NCBI GenBank assembly: GCA_002401455.1
Contig: NVTE01000004.1
Span: 62,001-126,000, forward strand
Direction: 5' to 3'
From: Alphaproteobacteria bacterium
GTDB lineage: Bacteria; Pseudomonadota; Alphaproteobacteria; Sphingomonadales; Emcibacteraceae
Length of the DNA stretch: 64,000 bases
In this document: in pieces, positions 1-9,292 of the stretch
How positions within the stretch are numbered: position 1 is the first letter of the stretch
Layout: every line of letters begins with the position of its first letter
Program-made: the position numbers and the translations under genes
Notes under the pieces: model-generated
What the model was told of the DNA's origin: nothing
Database searches by the model: none
The model's input: only the letters and a program-made list of their open reading frames with translations

Positions 1-1
1 G

Positions 2-322
2 GTCAAGGTCCTGCCCGGGGCGGAAAATGCCCGCAACTTCACCCAGTGTGACAGCCTGCTGATCGGCGACCTCTGCGGTGCTCATACGGTGCCCTATATT
101 GAAATTAAAAACCCCACCGCTCAGGTCGAGCATGAAGCCACCACCTCCAAGATCAGTGATGAGCAGTTATTTTACTGTCTGCAGCGCGGCCTTGAAGTGG
201 AAGATGCCGTTGCCTTGATTGTCAACGGTTTCTGTAAGGACGTGATGCAGAACCTGCCCATGGAATTCGCCGTGGAAGCCCAGAAATTACTCGGCATCAG
301 CCTCGAAGGCAGTGTTGGTTAA
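2..322 (+). CDS. sufB: SufB, Fe-S cluster assembly scaffold subunit (3' end only)
   Basis: The open frame enters from the left edge and ends at a TAA at 320-322, so only about the last 106 residues of a protein of roughly 480 are present. The visible part carries the conserved SufB end: an [11 protein letters not shown] segment with the cysteine thought to take part in cluster assembly, then [16 protein letters not shown] and a [10 protein letters not shown] segment. SufB forms the SufBC2D complex that builds Fe-S clusters in the cytoplasm. It lies 24 bases upstream of sufC on the same strand and is clearly the same operon. The true start is outside the window. The in-frame GTG at 89 is internal and should not be used as a start. 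Confidence 0.95.
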   Translation, partial: VKVLPGAENARNFTQCDSLLIGDLCGAHTVPYIEIKNPTAQVEHEATTSKISDEQLFYCLQRGLEVEDAVALIVNGFCKDVMQNLPMEFAVEAQKLLGISLEGSVG

Positions 323-346
323 GACAACTTAAAGAGATTAAAAGAA

Positions 347-1102
347 ATGTTGGAAATTAAGAATTTACATGTATCTGTCGGCGGCAAGGAAATCCTCAAA
401 GGGGTCAACCTGACCATGAAATCGGGTGAAGTTCACGCGATCATGGGGCCCAATGGTGCCGGTAAAAGTACCCTGTCCTATGCCATCTGTGGCAAAGACG
501 GTTATGAGATCACAGAAGGCACTGTCACCTATAACGGTAAGGACTTACTGGATATGGAACCCGATCAGCGGGCCGGCGAAGGCTTGTTCCTGGGCTTTCA
601 GTATCCGGTGGAAATCCCCGGTGTCTCAAACATGAATTTCCTACGTTCGGCCCTCAACAGCCAGCGCCGTTATCGGGGTGGTAAGGATATGCCGGCGGTG
701 GAATTTTTGAAACTTGTTCGGGCCAAGGCCAAAGAACTGGATATGGATGCTGAAATGCTGAAGCGTCCGGTCAATGTTGGCTTTTCCGGCGGCGAAAAGA
801 AACGCAACGAAATGGTTCAGATGGCGGTGCTCAACCCGAGCCTGGCGGTGCTGGATGAGACCGATTCCGGGCTCGATATTGATGCCTTGAAAGTTGTTTC
901 CGATGGTATCAATCGCCTGCGTAGTCCGGAAAACTCCATCCTGATGATCACCCACTACCAGCGGCTTCTGGACTATGTGGTGCCGGACTTTGTTCATATC
1001 ATGGCCGATGGCAAGATCGTCAGAACCGGGGACAAGACCCTGGCGATTGACCTGGAAGAAAAGGGCTATGTCGGTCTGGGTATCACGGAAAACGCGGCGT
1101 AA
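347..1102 (+). CDS. sufC: SufC, Fe-S assembly ATPase
   Basis: A 251-residue ABC-type ATPase that powers the SufBC2D scaffold. Visible motifs are the Walker A loop GPNGAGKST (residues 34-42), the ABC signature FSGGE (146-150), Walker B ending in LDETDSGLD (169-177) and the switch histidine in ITHY (203). SufC has no membrane domain and acts in the cytoplasm, unlike transporter ATPases; the FSGGEKKRNE segment is typical of SufC rather than of importers. The length matches the family. A purine-rich stretch (AAAGAGATTAAAAGAA) precedes the ATG. It sits between sufB and sufD, with 5 bases to the next gene, so the identification is strengthened by context. Confidence 0.97.
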   Translation: MLEIKNLHVSVGGKEILKGVNLTMKSGEVHAIMGPNGAGKSTLSYAICGKDGYEITEGTVTYNGKDLLDMEPDQRAGEGLFLGFQYPVEIPGVSNMNFLRSALNSQRRYRGGKDMPAVEFLKLVRAKAKELDMDAEMLKRPVNVGFSGGEKKRNEMVQMAVLNPSLAVLDETDSGLDIDALKVVSDGINRLRSPENSILMITHYQRLLDYVVPDFVHIMADGKIVRTGDKTLAIDLEEKGYVGLGITENAA

Positions 1103-1107
1103 TTGAT

Positions 1108-2424
1108 ATGGTAAAAATCTTACATTTGCATAACCCTGAGATAGGGAAACATTTTGAAGGTATTCGGTCATCACTTACCGGGGCCGACCAGGCGTGGCTG
1201 GGCGCTGTGCGAGAGGAGGCCATGACTCGCTTCACCAATACCGGTATTCCCGGCCCTAAGGTGGAAGAATGGAAATATACCAATCTGGGGTTTTTGGCCA
1301 ATGAGAATTTCGCGGTCGGAACAAAGGCTGACCAGACTTCGGAAATCAAGGCGTTTTATGACGCGGCCTATCTGGCGGACATCGCTGGTCCGGTAGTGGT
1401 CTTTGTTAATGGCCATATCTATCCGGCGCTGTCGTCTTATCCAGATGAAGAGGGGGTAGAGTTCAGTGTCTTCTCCGAAAATACATCTGCTTTCCGGGAT
1501 ACATTGGAAAGCTCAGATCAGGCTAGTTCCCTTAATGATTTGAACCGGGCGATGGTCACGGACGGTTATCGTCTGGATATTGCGGCGGGGGTTCAGGTCA
1601 GACAGCCGATTCAGATAATCCATATTGTCACCTCAGCCACGGATATGAAACTGATTCCGGTCCGTTCCCAGGTCACGGCCAGCAAAGGGGCGAAAGCCCG
1701 GATCATTGAAACCTTCATTGGCGCAGAAAATGAGCGCTATTGGGGTCATATGATCAGCGAGACAACTTTGCACGACGCGGCGGACATTTCCCTGATTCAG
1801 TTCCAGCTCCAGGGTAAGCAGGCCATCCATATGACCGAGCTCCATACCACAGTGGCGGAAAAAGCCAACTTTAGCCATATGAGTTTACAGCTCGGGGCTG
1901 AGATCAGCCGGACCGAGCTGATCAACAGCTTCACCGGTGAATATGCTCATATTGACCTGCGCGGGGCCTATCTTGGCCGGGTCAAGCAATCCCATGATAT
2001 CTATACCCGCATCAATCATGACCAGCCCAACTGTCAGAGCAATCAGCTCTACCGGGGGGTTCTGGATGAGGGCGGAAAGTCGGCTTTTCAGGGTAAAGTC
2101 GTGGTCGCCCGCGATGCCCAGAAAACCAATGCCGATCAGTCAAACAAAAACTTGCTGCTCAGCCGCAAGGCCGAGGCCAATGCCAAGCCGGAACTGCTGA
2201 TCTATGCCGATGATGTCAAATGCTCCCATGGGGCGACGGTCGGCGAGATGGATGCGAACCAGCTGTTTTACCTGCGGTCCCGGGGTCTGGATGAGGTCGC
2301 GGCAAAGGGGCTTCTGGTTGAAGCCTTTGTGGCGGAAGTCTTTGATGACATGGATGACGAAATCCTGCGCGATGCCTTCAAGGCCAAAGCCGCTGGCTGG
2401 CTCAGCAGGGAGGAGAGGGCATGA
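1108..2424 (+). CDS. sufD: SufD, Fe-S cluster assembly scaffold subunit
   Basis: A 438-residue SufD, partner of SufB in the SufBC2D scaffold. The N-terminal third is helical and variable (it includes a GPKVEEWKYTNL segment, a common SufD signature). The rest is the beta-helix core, ending with KCSHGATVGEMDANQLFYLRSRGL around residues 371-394, where His374 corresponds to the conserved SufD histidine implicated in cluster assembly. The Shine-Dalgarno before the ATG is weak, so translation is probably coupled to sufC. The stop overlaps the sufS start by 4 bases (ATGA). Confidence 0.95.
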   Translation: MVKILHLHNPEIGKHFEGIRSSLTGADQAWLGAVREEAMTRFTNTGIPGPKVEEWKYTNLGFLANENFAVGTKADQTSEIKAFYDAAYLADIAGPVVVFVNGHIYPALSSYPDEEGVEFSVFSENTSAFRDTLESSDQASSLNDLNRAMVTDGYRLDIAAGVQVRQPIQIIHIVTSATDMKLIPVRSQVTASKGAKARIIETFIGAENERYWGHMISETTLHDAADISLIQFQLQGKQAIHMTELHTTVAEKANFSHMSLQLGAEISRTELINSFTGEYAHIDLRGAYLGRVKQSHDIYTRINHDQPNCQSNQLYRGVLDEGGKSAFQGKVVVARDAQKTNADQSNKNLLLSRKAEANAKPELLIYADDVKCSHGATVGEMDANQLFYLRSRGLDEVAAKGLLVEAFVAEVFDDMDDEILRDAFKAKAAGWLSREERA

Positions 2425-3674
2425 CGACACAAACTGCAACCCTCGACCGGCTAAATGCTTATGATGTGGAGGCGATCCGCAAGGAATTTCCGATCTTTGA
2501 GCAGAAGATTTATGGCAAACCGCTGACCTTTCTCGACAGCGGTGCCAGTGCCCAGAAGCCCCGGCAAGTGCTCGACGTGATGCAGACCTATTATACTACG
2601 GAATATGCCAATATTCACCGCGGGGTTTATTACCTGTCTCAGGTTGGCACTCAGAAATATGAAGATGCCCGGGTCAAGGTTCAGAAATTCATTAATGCCA
2701 AAAGCCCCAACGAAATCATTTTTGTCCGCGGCGCGACCGAAGCCATCAACCTGGTGGCCGCAAGCTGGGGCCGTAAATTTCTGGGTGCTGGCGACGAAGT
2801 TGTCCTGAGCCGCATGGAGCATCATTCCAATATTGTGCCGTGGCAGATGTTGCGCGATGAAAAAGATATCGTGCTGACCGTAGCGCCGATCGATGATAAA
2901 GCCAACTTTCTGTTCGAGGAGTATGAAAAACTTCTCACCGAAAATGTCAAGCTGGTGGCGATCACCCATATTTCCAATGCCCTGGGCACGATAACCCCGA
3001 TCAAAAAAATCATTGAGGCCGCCCATAAAGTTGGGGCAAAGGTTCTGGTCGATGGTTGTCAAGCCGTCCCTCATATGCGGGTCGACATGCAGGATCTGGG
3101 CGCGGACTTTTATGTTTTTTCCAGCCATAAGCTCTATGGCCCGACCGGCGTTGGGGTGCTGTATGCCAAGGAAGACCTGCTCAATGCCATGCCGCCGTAT
3201 CAGGGCGGTGGCGACATGATCCGCTCCGTGACCTTTGAGAAGACGGTCTATAATGACCTGCCCCATAAATTTGAGGCCGGCACGCCGCATATCGTCGGCG
3301 GTATTGGTCTGGGCGCGGCAATTGATTACGTGGAAAATATCGGCTTTGATCAGATATCGGCTCATGAAGATCACCTGCTGGCCTATACCCTGGATAAAAT
3401 TCAGGCGGTTAAGGGCCTTCGGCTGATCAGCCGGGCGGACACTATGGCGGGAATCGTGTCCTTTACCATGGATCTCGCCCACCCTCATGACATTGGCACG
3501 ATCCTTGATCAAGATGGCATTGCCATTCGTACGGGCCACCATTGTGCCCAGCCGGTGATGGATTTCTTTGATGTCTCGTCAACGGCCCGCCTGTCGCTGG
3601 CCTTATATAATACTGAACTGGATATAGACCGTCTGGTTGAGGGCCTGCACAAGGTTAACCGGATTTTTTCCTGA
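2421..3674 (+). CDS. sufS: SufS, group II cysteine desulfurase
   Basis: A 417-residue pyridoxal-phosphate enzyme that removes sulfur from cysteine and passes it as persulfide to the SUF scaffold. The PLP lysine is Lys237 in SSHKLYGPTGVGVLY and the catalytic cysteine is Cys375 in RTGHHCAQP, the short-loop arrangement of group II (SufS/CsdA) desulfurases. The EHHSNIVPW segment (133-141) and DGCQAVPH (211-218) are also typical. It starts at an ATG overlapping the sufD stop. I see no sufE or sufU gene in the visible part of the operon; a sulfur acceptor may be encoded elsewhere. Confidence 0.96.
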   Translation: MTTQTATLDRLNAYDVEAIRKEFPIFEQKIYGKPLTFLDSGASAQKPRQVLDVMQTYYTTEYANIHRGVYYLSQVGTQKYEDARVKVQKFINAKSPNEIIFVRGATEAINLVAASWGRKFLGAGDEVVLSRMEHHSNIVPWQMLRDEKDIVLTVAPIDDKANFLFEEYEKLLTENVKLVAITHISNALGTITPIKKIIEAAHKVGAKVLVDGCQAVPHMRVDMQDLGADFYVFSSHKLYGPTGVGVLYAKEDLLNAMPPYQGGGDMIRSVTFEKTVYNDLPHKFEAGTPHIVGGIGLGAAIDYVENIGFDQISAHEDHLLAYTLDKIQAVKGLRLISRADTMAGIVSFTMDLAHPHDIGTILDQDGIAIRTGHHCAQPVMDFFDVSSTARLSLALYNTELDIDRLVEGLHKVNRIFS

Positions 3675-3687
3675 AAGTGAGAAACAG

Positions 3688-4116
3688 ATGAGCTTTCTGG
3701 ATAGATTTTTAACGAACGAACAGGATGTAGAAGTGAACAGCAGCGAACAACAGCCCGTTACACCAGCCGCCCCGGCGCAGGATTTTTCGACTCCGTTATC
3801 TGAGGACACCCGTAAGGTCCTGCAGGAACAGATCATCGAGCGCCTGCGACTTATCTTTGACCCGGAAATTCCGGTGAATATTTATGAGATGGGCCTGATT
3901 TATGAGGTTAATGTGGCCGAGGATGCCAATGTTGAAATTATTATGACCCTGACCACGCCCAATTGTCCAGTCGCCGAATCCATGCCTGGCGATGTCCAGT
4001 TGCAGGCCGGTGATGTGGACGGCGTTCGGGACGTCAATGTGGAACTGGTTTGGGACCCACCGTGGAGCATCTATATGATGGGTGAAGCCGCGCGTCTTGA
4101 AATGGGATTTATGTAG
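3688..4116 (+). CDS. sufT: SufT-like DUF59/MIP18 protein of the SUF operon
   Basis: A 142-residue protein. A low-complexity N-terminal stretch rich in Gln, Pro and Ala (about 15-38) is followed by a DUF59/PaaD-like domain (about 40-138) with DPEIPVNIYEMGLIYEV and LTTPNCPVAESMP, where Cys93 is the conserved cysteine. Proteins of this type in suf operons are called SufT and are linked to maturation or delivery of Fe-S clusters; the exact chemistry is not established. I start it at the ATG at 3688, which has GAGAAACAG just upstream. A longer in-frame start at 3637 lies inside sufS and would add non-conserved residues. Confidence 0.88.
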   Translation: MSFLDRFLTNEQDVEVNSSEQQPVTPAAPAQDFSTPLSEDTRKVLQEQIIERLRLIFDPEIPVNIYEMGLIYEVNVAEDANVEIIMTLTTPNCPVAESMPGDVQLQAGDVDGVRDVNVELVWDPPWSIYMMGEAARLEMGFM

Positions 4117-4134
4117 GATTTTAAGGGTATGACT

Positions 4135-4467
4135 ATGCAAGCAGCGATCACCATCACCGATGCGGCCGCGGACCGGATCAAGACTATTGTCGACGGCCGC
4201 GGTTCCGCCTGCCATGGGGTGCGCTTGGGCACCTCGACCAAGGGCTGCAATGGCCTGTCCTATACGGTCGACTATGTGGACGAGATTGATCCGTCCGATG
4301 AGAAAATTGAGGATAAAGGCGTGACGCTGTTTGTCGATGCCATGTCCCTGATTTACTTGATCGGCAGCGAGATGGATTATAAGGACGAGCGATTCCAGAG
4401 CGGATTCACCTTCTCCAATCCCAACGAAAAGGGCCGCTGCGGCTGCGGGGAAAGTTTTACTGTTTAG
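4135..4467 (+). CDS. sufA: HesB/IscA-family A-type carrier (SufA-like)
   Basis: A 110-residue A-type Fe-S carrier protein that accepts or passes on clusters or iron. The three ligand cysteines are present: Cys38 in TKGCNGLSY, and Cys102 and Cys104 in GRCGCGESF near the C terminus. I chose the ATG at 4135 because AAGGG (4123-4127) is at normal distance from it; the ATG at 4129 is only one base from AAGGG. It is the last gene of the suf operon and its 3' end overlaps by 4 bases the end of the convergent patatin-like gene. It could equally be called iscA or erpA; the operon context favours sufA. Confidence 0.92.
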   Translation: MQAAITITDAAADRIKTIVDGRGSACHGVRLGTSTKGCNGLSYTVDYVDEIDPSDEKIEDKGVTLFVDAMSLIYLIGSEMDYKDERFQSGFTFSNPNEKGRCGCGESFTV

Positions 4468-6998
4468 AGTTTTGCCACTTTTTCCCGAAGCTCTGCCAGC
4501 AGGACGGGGACCTCTTGTAGGTATTCCTCCTCTACATCCAGGATGGCGGTGAAGGCGCGTTTCTTCAGGGCGACCACATCCAGCTTATGGCTGAGCCCGG
4601 ATATTTCAGCCTGATTATACAGCAGATCAATTAGCCGTTCGGCGCTGTTGAACCGTCCCCAGAGATAATCATTCTCTCGGTCCTTGCGGCTGAAGAAAGC
4701 CCCGAAGCCAGCCATGGCCGTGCCGTGCAGCGGCATCTCATCATCATCATCGCGCAGAACAGAGGTATCTTTGGGGCTGATCCTGTTGACTTTTATCTCA
4801 TTGAATTCGCCCAGCTCCTTGGAGCCCATAATTGAAAAGGTCGTCACATCCCAAAAGGAAAAGCCGATATAGCTGATGGCCAGGCTGCGGGTCAGGTCGC
4901 TTTCCCAGGTGATGGCATATTGATCAGCAATCAGTTGGTCGGCCGCAGATTTATAATGATCAAGATGCAGGGTATCTGCCAGGTAGTTCAGGGCCAGTTT
5001 GAGGGCCGGCAAGTGATCTGTCAGCATGTGGTCGACAAGCTGTTCCGGCATATCATCATCAATGTCCAGAGTGATCACCGGGGTAAAGGCGTCTCGAAGA
5101 ACTTTCTGGACCTTTTCCGGTATGGCCTCGGGGTTGGCGCAATTACCGATGTCTTCAAGGATATCATAGAGTGATCGTTTAAGGTTATCGAGTTTCCGGG
5201 CATCACGGGGGTGGTGGGAATAATGGGTGTTGAGGTCCTTGATGACAAACAGAAGCCGTCGGCGCTGATATTTAATATCAAATTTGGTCAGAAAATAACC
5301 CCAGGACGGCAAGGGGTCGATGTTGGCTTCTTTCTGAACCAGCGTCTGGACCCAGGTTATCAGACGGGATTGTTTATGTTTTTCCAGCCGCTGGGAATAA
5401 GACGAGAAATCGAATTTATCCCTGAAAGCCATGTTATGCAGGACGGTGAACAGCCGCCGCCGCCGACGAGACCCAGCACTAAAACCACAGATGTCACCGA
5501 TAAGGTTGGTCAGGTTGGCCACCGTGTTCCGTACCTTCAGGCGGGCATAACCGCCGTAAGAAAATCCGGCCCCGGTGACGGTCTTGATATTAGCGATGAT
5601 CCGTAGGTAGGTGATTTGTCCGGCATCGGTAATATTATCCAGCGAGTTGCCGGAGATTTCAGCCACCAGCTCTTCAATCTCCGGCTTGGCATGGTCGATG
5701 ACCGTCCGGATGGTTCTGATCTGTTGGTTATAGACCTGAATATCGGTCAGGTCATCATGCATAGGCTCATTCATGGGAATATTGGACATGGCCCCCCGGA
5801 TGGTATTAAGCAGTGAGGGCGGGGCACCGGTCGGGGGGATCGTTAATCGTTCTGGATTGGGATCAATATAGATAATCCGCCGGTCAACCTCCCGGAAGGC
5901 CGGCCGTCCCTGAATGGCGGATATGGCTTGATCAAAGGGTTTGTTGTTGAGGATACTGCCGTCCAGGAACGACGTCAGATGGGGGTCCAGGCCAGCTTTG
6001 GTATAGTCGGCGAAATTAGACTTAAGAAAGTCGTCTTTTTTAACCCAACTTTTGTCCAGGCTTTTAAGGAAGCTGTCTACTTCGCGCAGTTGTGCCGGGG
6101 GGAAGGCACCGGGATAACTGGCGGTGGCCCGGGCGGCAAAGCTTAACGCCGGGATATCGAGCACCTGAAAATCAGACATGATGGTACTCTGTGGCGATGG
6201 AGTATCATTTCCGTTATGGGCCCCATTATGGCCGTTTTTCTTGTTCAGATAAGAGAAATGAAAATTATGCCGATGTTCCTGTTCCCGAATGAACGGCGGA
6301 TCATTAAGCGGGATCACCCGCTGAAAACCGTAATAGTCGGTGACAGTGACATAGAGGTCGAGCCGGTGGCCGTAAGGCATCAGGGAATGATCATTGGCCC
6401 GGCCCATCTGATCGAGGCCCTTATACATCAGGCTGAGAAAATGTTTGCCGTCAAAAGGTGGCTTCAATTTCCAGATATTCATCAGGGCGGGCAGCTTCTG
6501 CTGAACCTGGGCCGCCAGGGCGGTATCACCGAGATATTTCCGGCTTAGGTATTTGACGATCGGCTTTGAAAATACTTTATCCAGGGTTCCAGGCGGCTTT
6601 TTATCCCCGACCAGGCGGCTGACATCGGCCTCTTCCAGCCAGTGATGGCGCAGGTGGTCCATGCTCAGGTCGTGGGCCAGTGCCCGGCCCAGGAAGATGC
6701 TGTTCATACCGCCGGCAGAGGCCCCGGCGATGACATCGACAATCACACGAAGCTCAAGTTCCGGGGACAGGGCTTTGAGGATATCAAAATACACCAGTTC
6801 GGTATCGGGCTTATCCAGCAGGTGTTCATTGGGATAGATATAGTTTGTGCGGCTGGGGGCATTGATATCGGGGTCACTGTGAAAGGCCTTGGACGCCCGG
6901 ACCAGCTTCAGGATTTCCTTGGAGGTGCCATGGATATAGACAGCGAGGGAAACCCCGCCAAAACACACCAGTGCTAATCTTAACTCTTTTTCCTGCAT
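4464..6998 (-). CDS. Large patatin-like phospholipase-family protein
   Basis: An 844-residue protein from the ATG at 6998; a TTG at 7082 would add 28 poorly supported residues. The N-terminal part is a patatin lipase domain: the oxyanion loop GGVSLAVY (14-21), the nucleophile elbow GASAGG with Ser94, and the DG of the Ser-Asp dyad at Asp346-Gly347 (FLDGS). The protein is much longer than simple patatins and resembles the patatin-related family TIGR03607, in which a long C-terminal region of unknown role follows the hydrolase. No signal peptide or clear membrane segment is visible, so it is probably cytoplasmic. The substrate cannot be told. It converges on the suf operon. Confidence 0.85.
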   Translation of the reverse strand: MQEKELRLALVCFGGVSLAVYIHGTSKEILKLVRASKAFHSDPDINAPSRTNYIYPNEHLLDKPDTELVYFDILKALSPELELRVIVDVIAGASAGGMNSIFLGRALAHDLSMDHLRHHWLEEADVSRLVGDKKPPGTLDKVFSKPIVKYLSRKYLGDTALAAQVQQKLPALMNIWKLKPPFDGKHFLSLMYKGLDQMGRANDHSLMPYGHRLDLYVTVTDYYGFQRVIPLNDPPFIREQEHRHNFHFSYLNKKNGHNGAHNGNDTPSPQSTIMSDFQVLDIPALSFAARATASYPGAFPPAQLREVDSFLKSLDKSWVKKDDFLKSNFADYTKAGLDPHLTSFLDGSILNNKPFDQAISAIQGRPAFREVDRRIIYIDPNPERLTIPPTGAPPSLLNTIRGAMSNIPMNEPMHDDLTDIQVYNQQIRTIRTVIDHAKPEIEELVAEISGNSLDNITDAGQITYLRIIANIKTVTGAGFSYGGYARLKVRNTVANLTNLIGDICGFSAGSRRRRRLFTVLHNMAFRDKFDFSSYSQRLEKHKQSRLITWVQTLVQKEANIDPLPSWGYFLTKFDIKYQRRRLLFVIKDLNTHYSHHPRDARKLDNLKRSLYDILEDIGNCANPEAIPEKVQKVLRDAFTPVITLDIDDDMPEQLVDHMLTDHLPALKLALNYLADTLHLDHYKSAADQLIADQYAITWESDLTRSLAISYIGFSFWDVTTFSIMGSKELGEFNEIKVNRISPKDTSVLRDDDDEMPLHGTAMAGFGAFFSRKDRENDYLWGRFNSAERLIDLLYNQAEISGLSHKLDVVALKKRAFTAILDVEEEYLQEVPVLLAELREKVAKL

Positions 6999-7128
6999 GG
7001 AGGTCTGTCCGTTCCTGTAACTGCGATTAATGAAGTGTCGGTAATAAAAAATAAAGAGGTGGTAAGAATGAAGTATTGCCAATTATTTAGGCTATTTTTA
7101 GGCAAAGCGGTTCGTCTGGGCGGCGGTT

Positions 7129-7624
7129 TTATTTGTCTAAGGACATGATCATATCAAAAAGTTGTCCGGTGTGACTTTTCAGCTGAGACCAGTCGGTGAT
7201 GTCAAAGTCCATGATGGTCATCATACCGGGCGGATATTTCAGGCTGCGCTCGTCCTGGGGCGGATTATGGACCAGATCCTGGAAGAGTTGGCATATGCCG
7301 GGATTATGGCCAACGATCATCGGGGCAGTGATCGTGGTGTCTAAATTTTGCAGCATTCGCATCATATGGCGGGATGGGGCCAGGTATAAGTCGGCCTGGA
7401 AGCTGGTGGCGGGGCTGGATTCAGCGGCGCTTAAAAGATGGTCCAGAGTTTCCCGGGTCCGGGTGGCGGTCGAACATAAAATATGGTCAGGCAGCAGGTC
7501 GCGGTCTTTCAGGATCCGGCCAAGCCAAAAGGCATCTTGATGGCCGCGGGGGGGCCAGGGGCCGCACCTGATCCCTGGTGGCAAAGCCTGCCTTGGCATG
7601 CCGGAGGAGGAATAGTCTTTTCAT
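7129..7624 (-). CDS. SixA-like histidine phosphatase, interrupted by an apparent frameshift
   Basis: Reading from the ATG at 7624 gives MKRLFLLRHAKAGFATRDQV, the normal start of a histidine phosphatase with the catalytic RHA motif. After RPLAP the frame is lost: a run of seven C on the coding strand (7548-7554) should be six to continue into RGHQDAFWLGRIL. The rest is intact in the other frame, with the SixA-type segments CSTATRTRET and IVGHNPG and the stop at 7129. So the gene is either a one-base pseudogene, phase variable, or a sequencing error in a homopolymer. A start at 7599 in the downstream frame would lack the catalytic histidine and looks artificial. SixA enzymes dephosphorylate phosphohistidine on signalling proteins; the substrate here is unknown. 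Confidence 0.8.
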
Positions 7625-7657
7625 AAACCCCTTTTTGGTTTTCGGTTAAGTCATCGA

Positions 7658-7822
7658 TTAAAAGTCGGAAGCGATACCATTATTTTCCCAGTCACCATAT
7701 CTGGTCGGTTCCGGTCCTTTGCGTCCGCCGACCTCAAGAGGCCGTACCGGGGCTTTTTTGGGGACTTCTGGGGCAGTTGAGTTCGCCGGGGCGTCTTCTG
7801 CGGTGTTTTTTTTGTCGGTCAT
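7658..7822 (-). CDS. DUF1674 / SDHAF4-like small protein
   Basis: A 54-residue protein starting at the ATG at 7822 and ending at a TAA at 7658. The C-terminal half reads [20 protein letters not shown] followed by IASDF, which matches the highly conserved signature of the DUF1674 family; its mitochondrial relative SDHAF4 helps assemble the flavoprotein subunit of succinate dehydrogenase. The N-terminal half is a charged, alanine- and proline-rich, probably disordered segment. It lies just upstream of the SixA-like gene on the same strand and divergent from rsmB. The role in bacterial succinate dehydrogenase maturation is an inference from the eukaryotic family. Confidence 0.88.
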   Translation of the reverse strand: MTDKKNTAEDAPANSTAPEVPKKAPVRPLEVGGRKGPEPTRYGDWENNGIASDF

Positions 7823-7950
7823 GGAACATAGCCTTGCTAATCTGTCTGGTTAATTACATATATAGCAGTATTAGGGGCCCGCTGGCCAGTGGTGATAACG
7901 TATAGATAAACCGCCGGCGAGCTTATGCAGGAATAAGGATACAGACAACG

Positions 7951-9258
7951 ATGGCAAATGATTTGATAGGGCGCTGGGCGGCGCTGGCTTTTCTGGAAAA
8001 GATTCTCGACGATCATTTGCCCTTGGATCAGGCCTTTGACCAGACTTGTCGCCAGTTCGGCGATAAATTAACGGCCCAGGACCGAGGCTTTGTTCGTCAT
8101 CTGGGCACGACCTGTCTGCGTCACCTGGGCCAGCTTGATGCCATGATCAATCACTGCACCGAGAAAAAGATCACCGGCAAGCAGAAAGTCGTGCGCAATA
8201 TCCTGCGCCTCGGCATCACCCAATTGCTTCATATGCAGGTGCCGGCCCATGCGGCAGTAAATTCGGCGGTCAAAATGACCGATAAACAGAAAGACTCCAC
8301 CGATCGTCATGCCAAGGGTATGGTCAATGCCATCCTGCGCCGCATCGACCGGGAGCATGAAAAATTCTCGACCCGTTTTTCGCCGAACCTGAATATCCCA
8401 AAATGGCTACAGGAAAACTGGAAAGCCCGCTTCGGGGCCGAGGAATGTGAAAAAATTGCCATCGCCCTGTTGGATGAACCGCCGCTGGATTTCAGCCTGA
8501 AGCCCGACTGTGATGGCGCGGAGTGGGCCGACAAGCTCGGCGGTATTTTGCTGGCCAATGGCTCGGTCCGGGTCCAGAAGACCGGTATCGTGAAAAATCT
8601 GGCCGGCTATGATGAAGGTGTCTGGTGGGTTCAGGATATGGCGGCCAGCCTGCCGGCGACCCTGCTCGGGGCCAAGCCCGGCGACCGGGTATTGGAGCTC
8701 TGCGCGGCCCCCGGTGGCAAGACCGCCCAGACCGCAGCCAAGGGCTGCCTGGTGACAGCGGTTGATCGTTCAGAAAGACGCCAGCGGCGCTTGCAGGAGA
8801 ATATGGCGAGGCTGAATCTTGAGTGCGATGTCGTGACGTCAGATGCCGTTACCTATCAATCGGAACAAGCCTTTAACTATATCCTGCTGGACGCACCCTG
8901 TTCATCGACCGGCACCCTGCGCCGTCATCCGGACGTCAGCCGGGCCCGGGGTCCAAAGGATATTGCGTCTCTGGCTGAAATTCAGACCCGACTGCTGGAT
9001 GCGGCGGTGGCCTTGCTGCCGGTGGGCGGCATATTGGTCTATTGTGTCTGCTCGATGCAGAGCCAGGAAGGCCCGGAGCAGATAAAGGCTTTACTGGACC
9101 GCAATGGAACGGTAAAAAGACAAGAGATAACCCTTGGGGAATTACCCGGATTTGAACGCGCCTGCCTTGACACTGGCGATGTTCAGACGTTGCCCCATCA
9201 TAGTGCCGGCGGTATGGATGGATTTTTTATCAGTCGCCTGAAAAAAGTATCAGCTTAA
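7951..9258 (+). CDS. rsmB: RsmB, 16S rRNA m5C967 methyltransferase
   Basis: A 435-residue RNA methyltransferase. The N-terminal part (about 5-140) is a NusB-like RNA-binding domain; the C-terminal Rossmann domain has the SAM motif [13 protein letters not shown] (near 248-260), the motif [17 protein letters not shown] with Cys317, and the motif VI cysteine Cys367 in YCVCSM, which forms the covalent intermediate in this family. It uses SAM to methylate a cytosine in 16S rRNA (C967 in E. coli numbering). AAGGAT lies about 13 bases upstream of the ATG. It is followed by rpe after 34 bases. A related family member with another target cannot be excluded, but the NusB domain favours RsmB. Confidence 0.92.
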   Translation: MANDLIGRWAALAFLEKILDDHLPLDQAFDQTCRQFGDKLTAQDRGFVRHLGTTCLRHLGQLDAMINHCTEKKITGKQKVVRNILRLGITQLLHMQVPAHAAVNSAVKMTDKQKDSTDRHAKGMVNAILRRIDREHEKFSTRFSPNLNIPKWLQENWKARFGAEECEKIAIALLDEPPLDFSLKPDCDGAEWADKLGGILLANGSVRVQKTGIVKNLAGYDEGVWWVQDMAASLPATLLGAKPGDRVLELCAAPGGKTAQTAAKGCLVTAVDRSERRQRRLQENMARLNLECDVVTSDAVTYQSEQAFNYILLDAPCSSTGTLRRHPDVSRARGPKDIASLAEIQTRLLDAAVALLPVGGILVYCVCSMQSQEGPEQIKALLDRNGTVKRQEITLGELPGFERACLDTGDVQTLPHHSAGGMDGFFISRLKKVSA

Positions 9259-9292
9259 AACGTTTCAGCTTAAAGTTAATTCAAGGACTTCC

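Noticed and set aside
7129-7599. A SixA gene starting at 7599 as a complete gene
   Set aside because: Its first 17 residues are unrelated to the family and it lacks the catalytic histidine; the true start is at 7624 before the frameshift.
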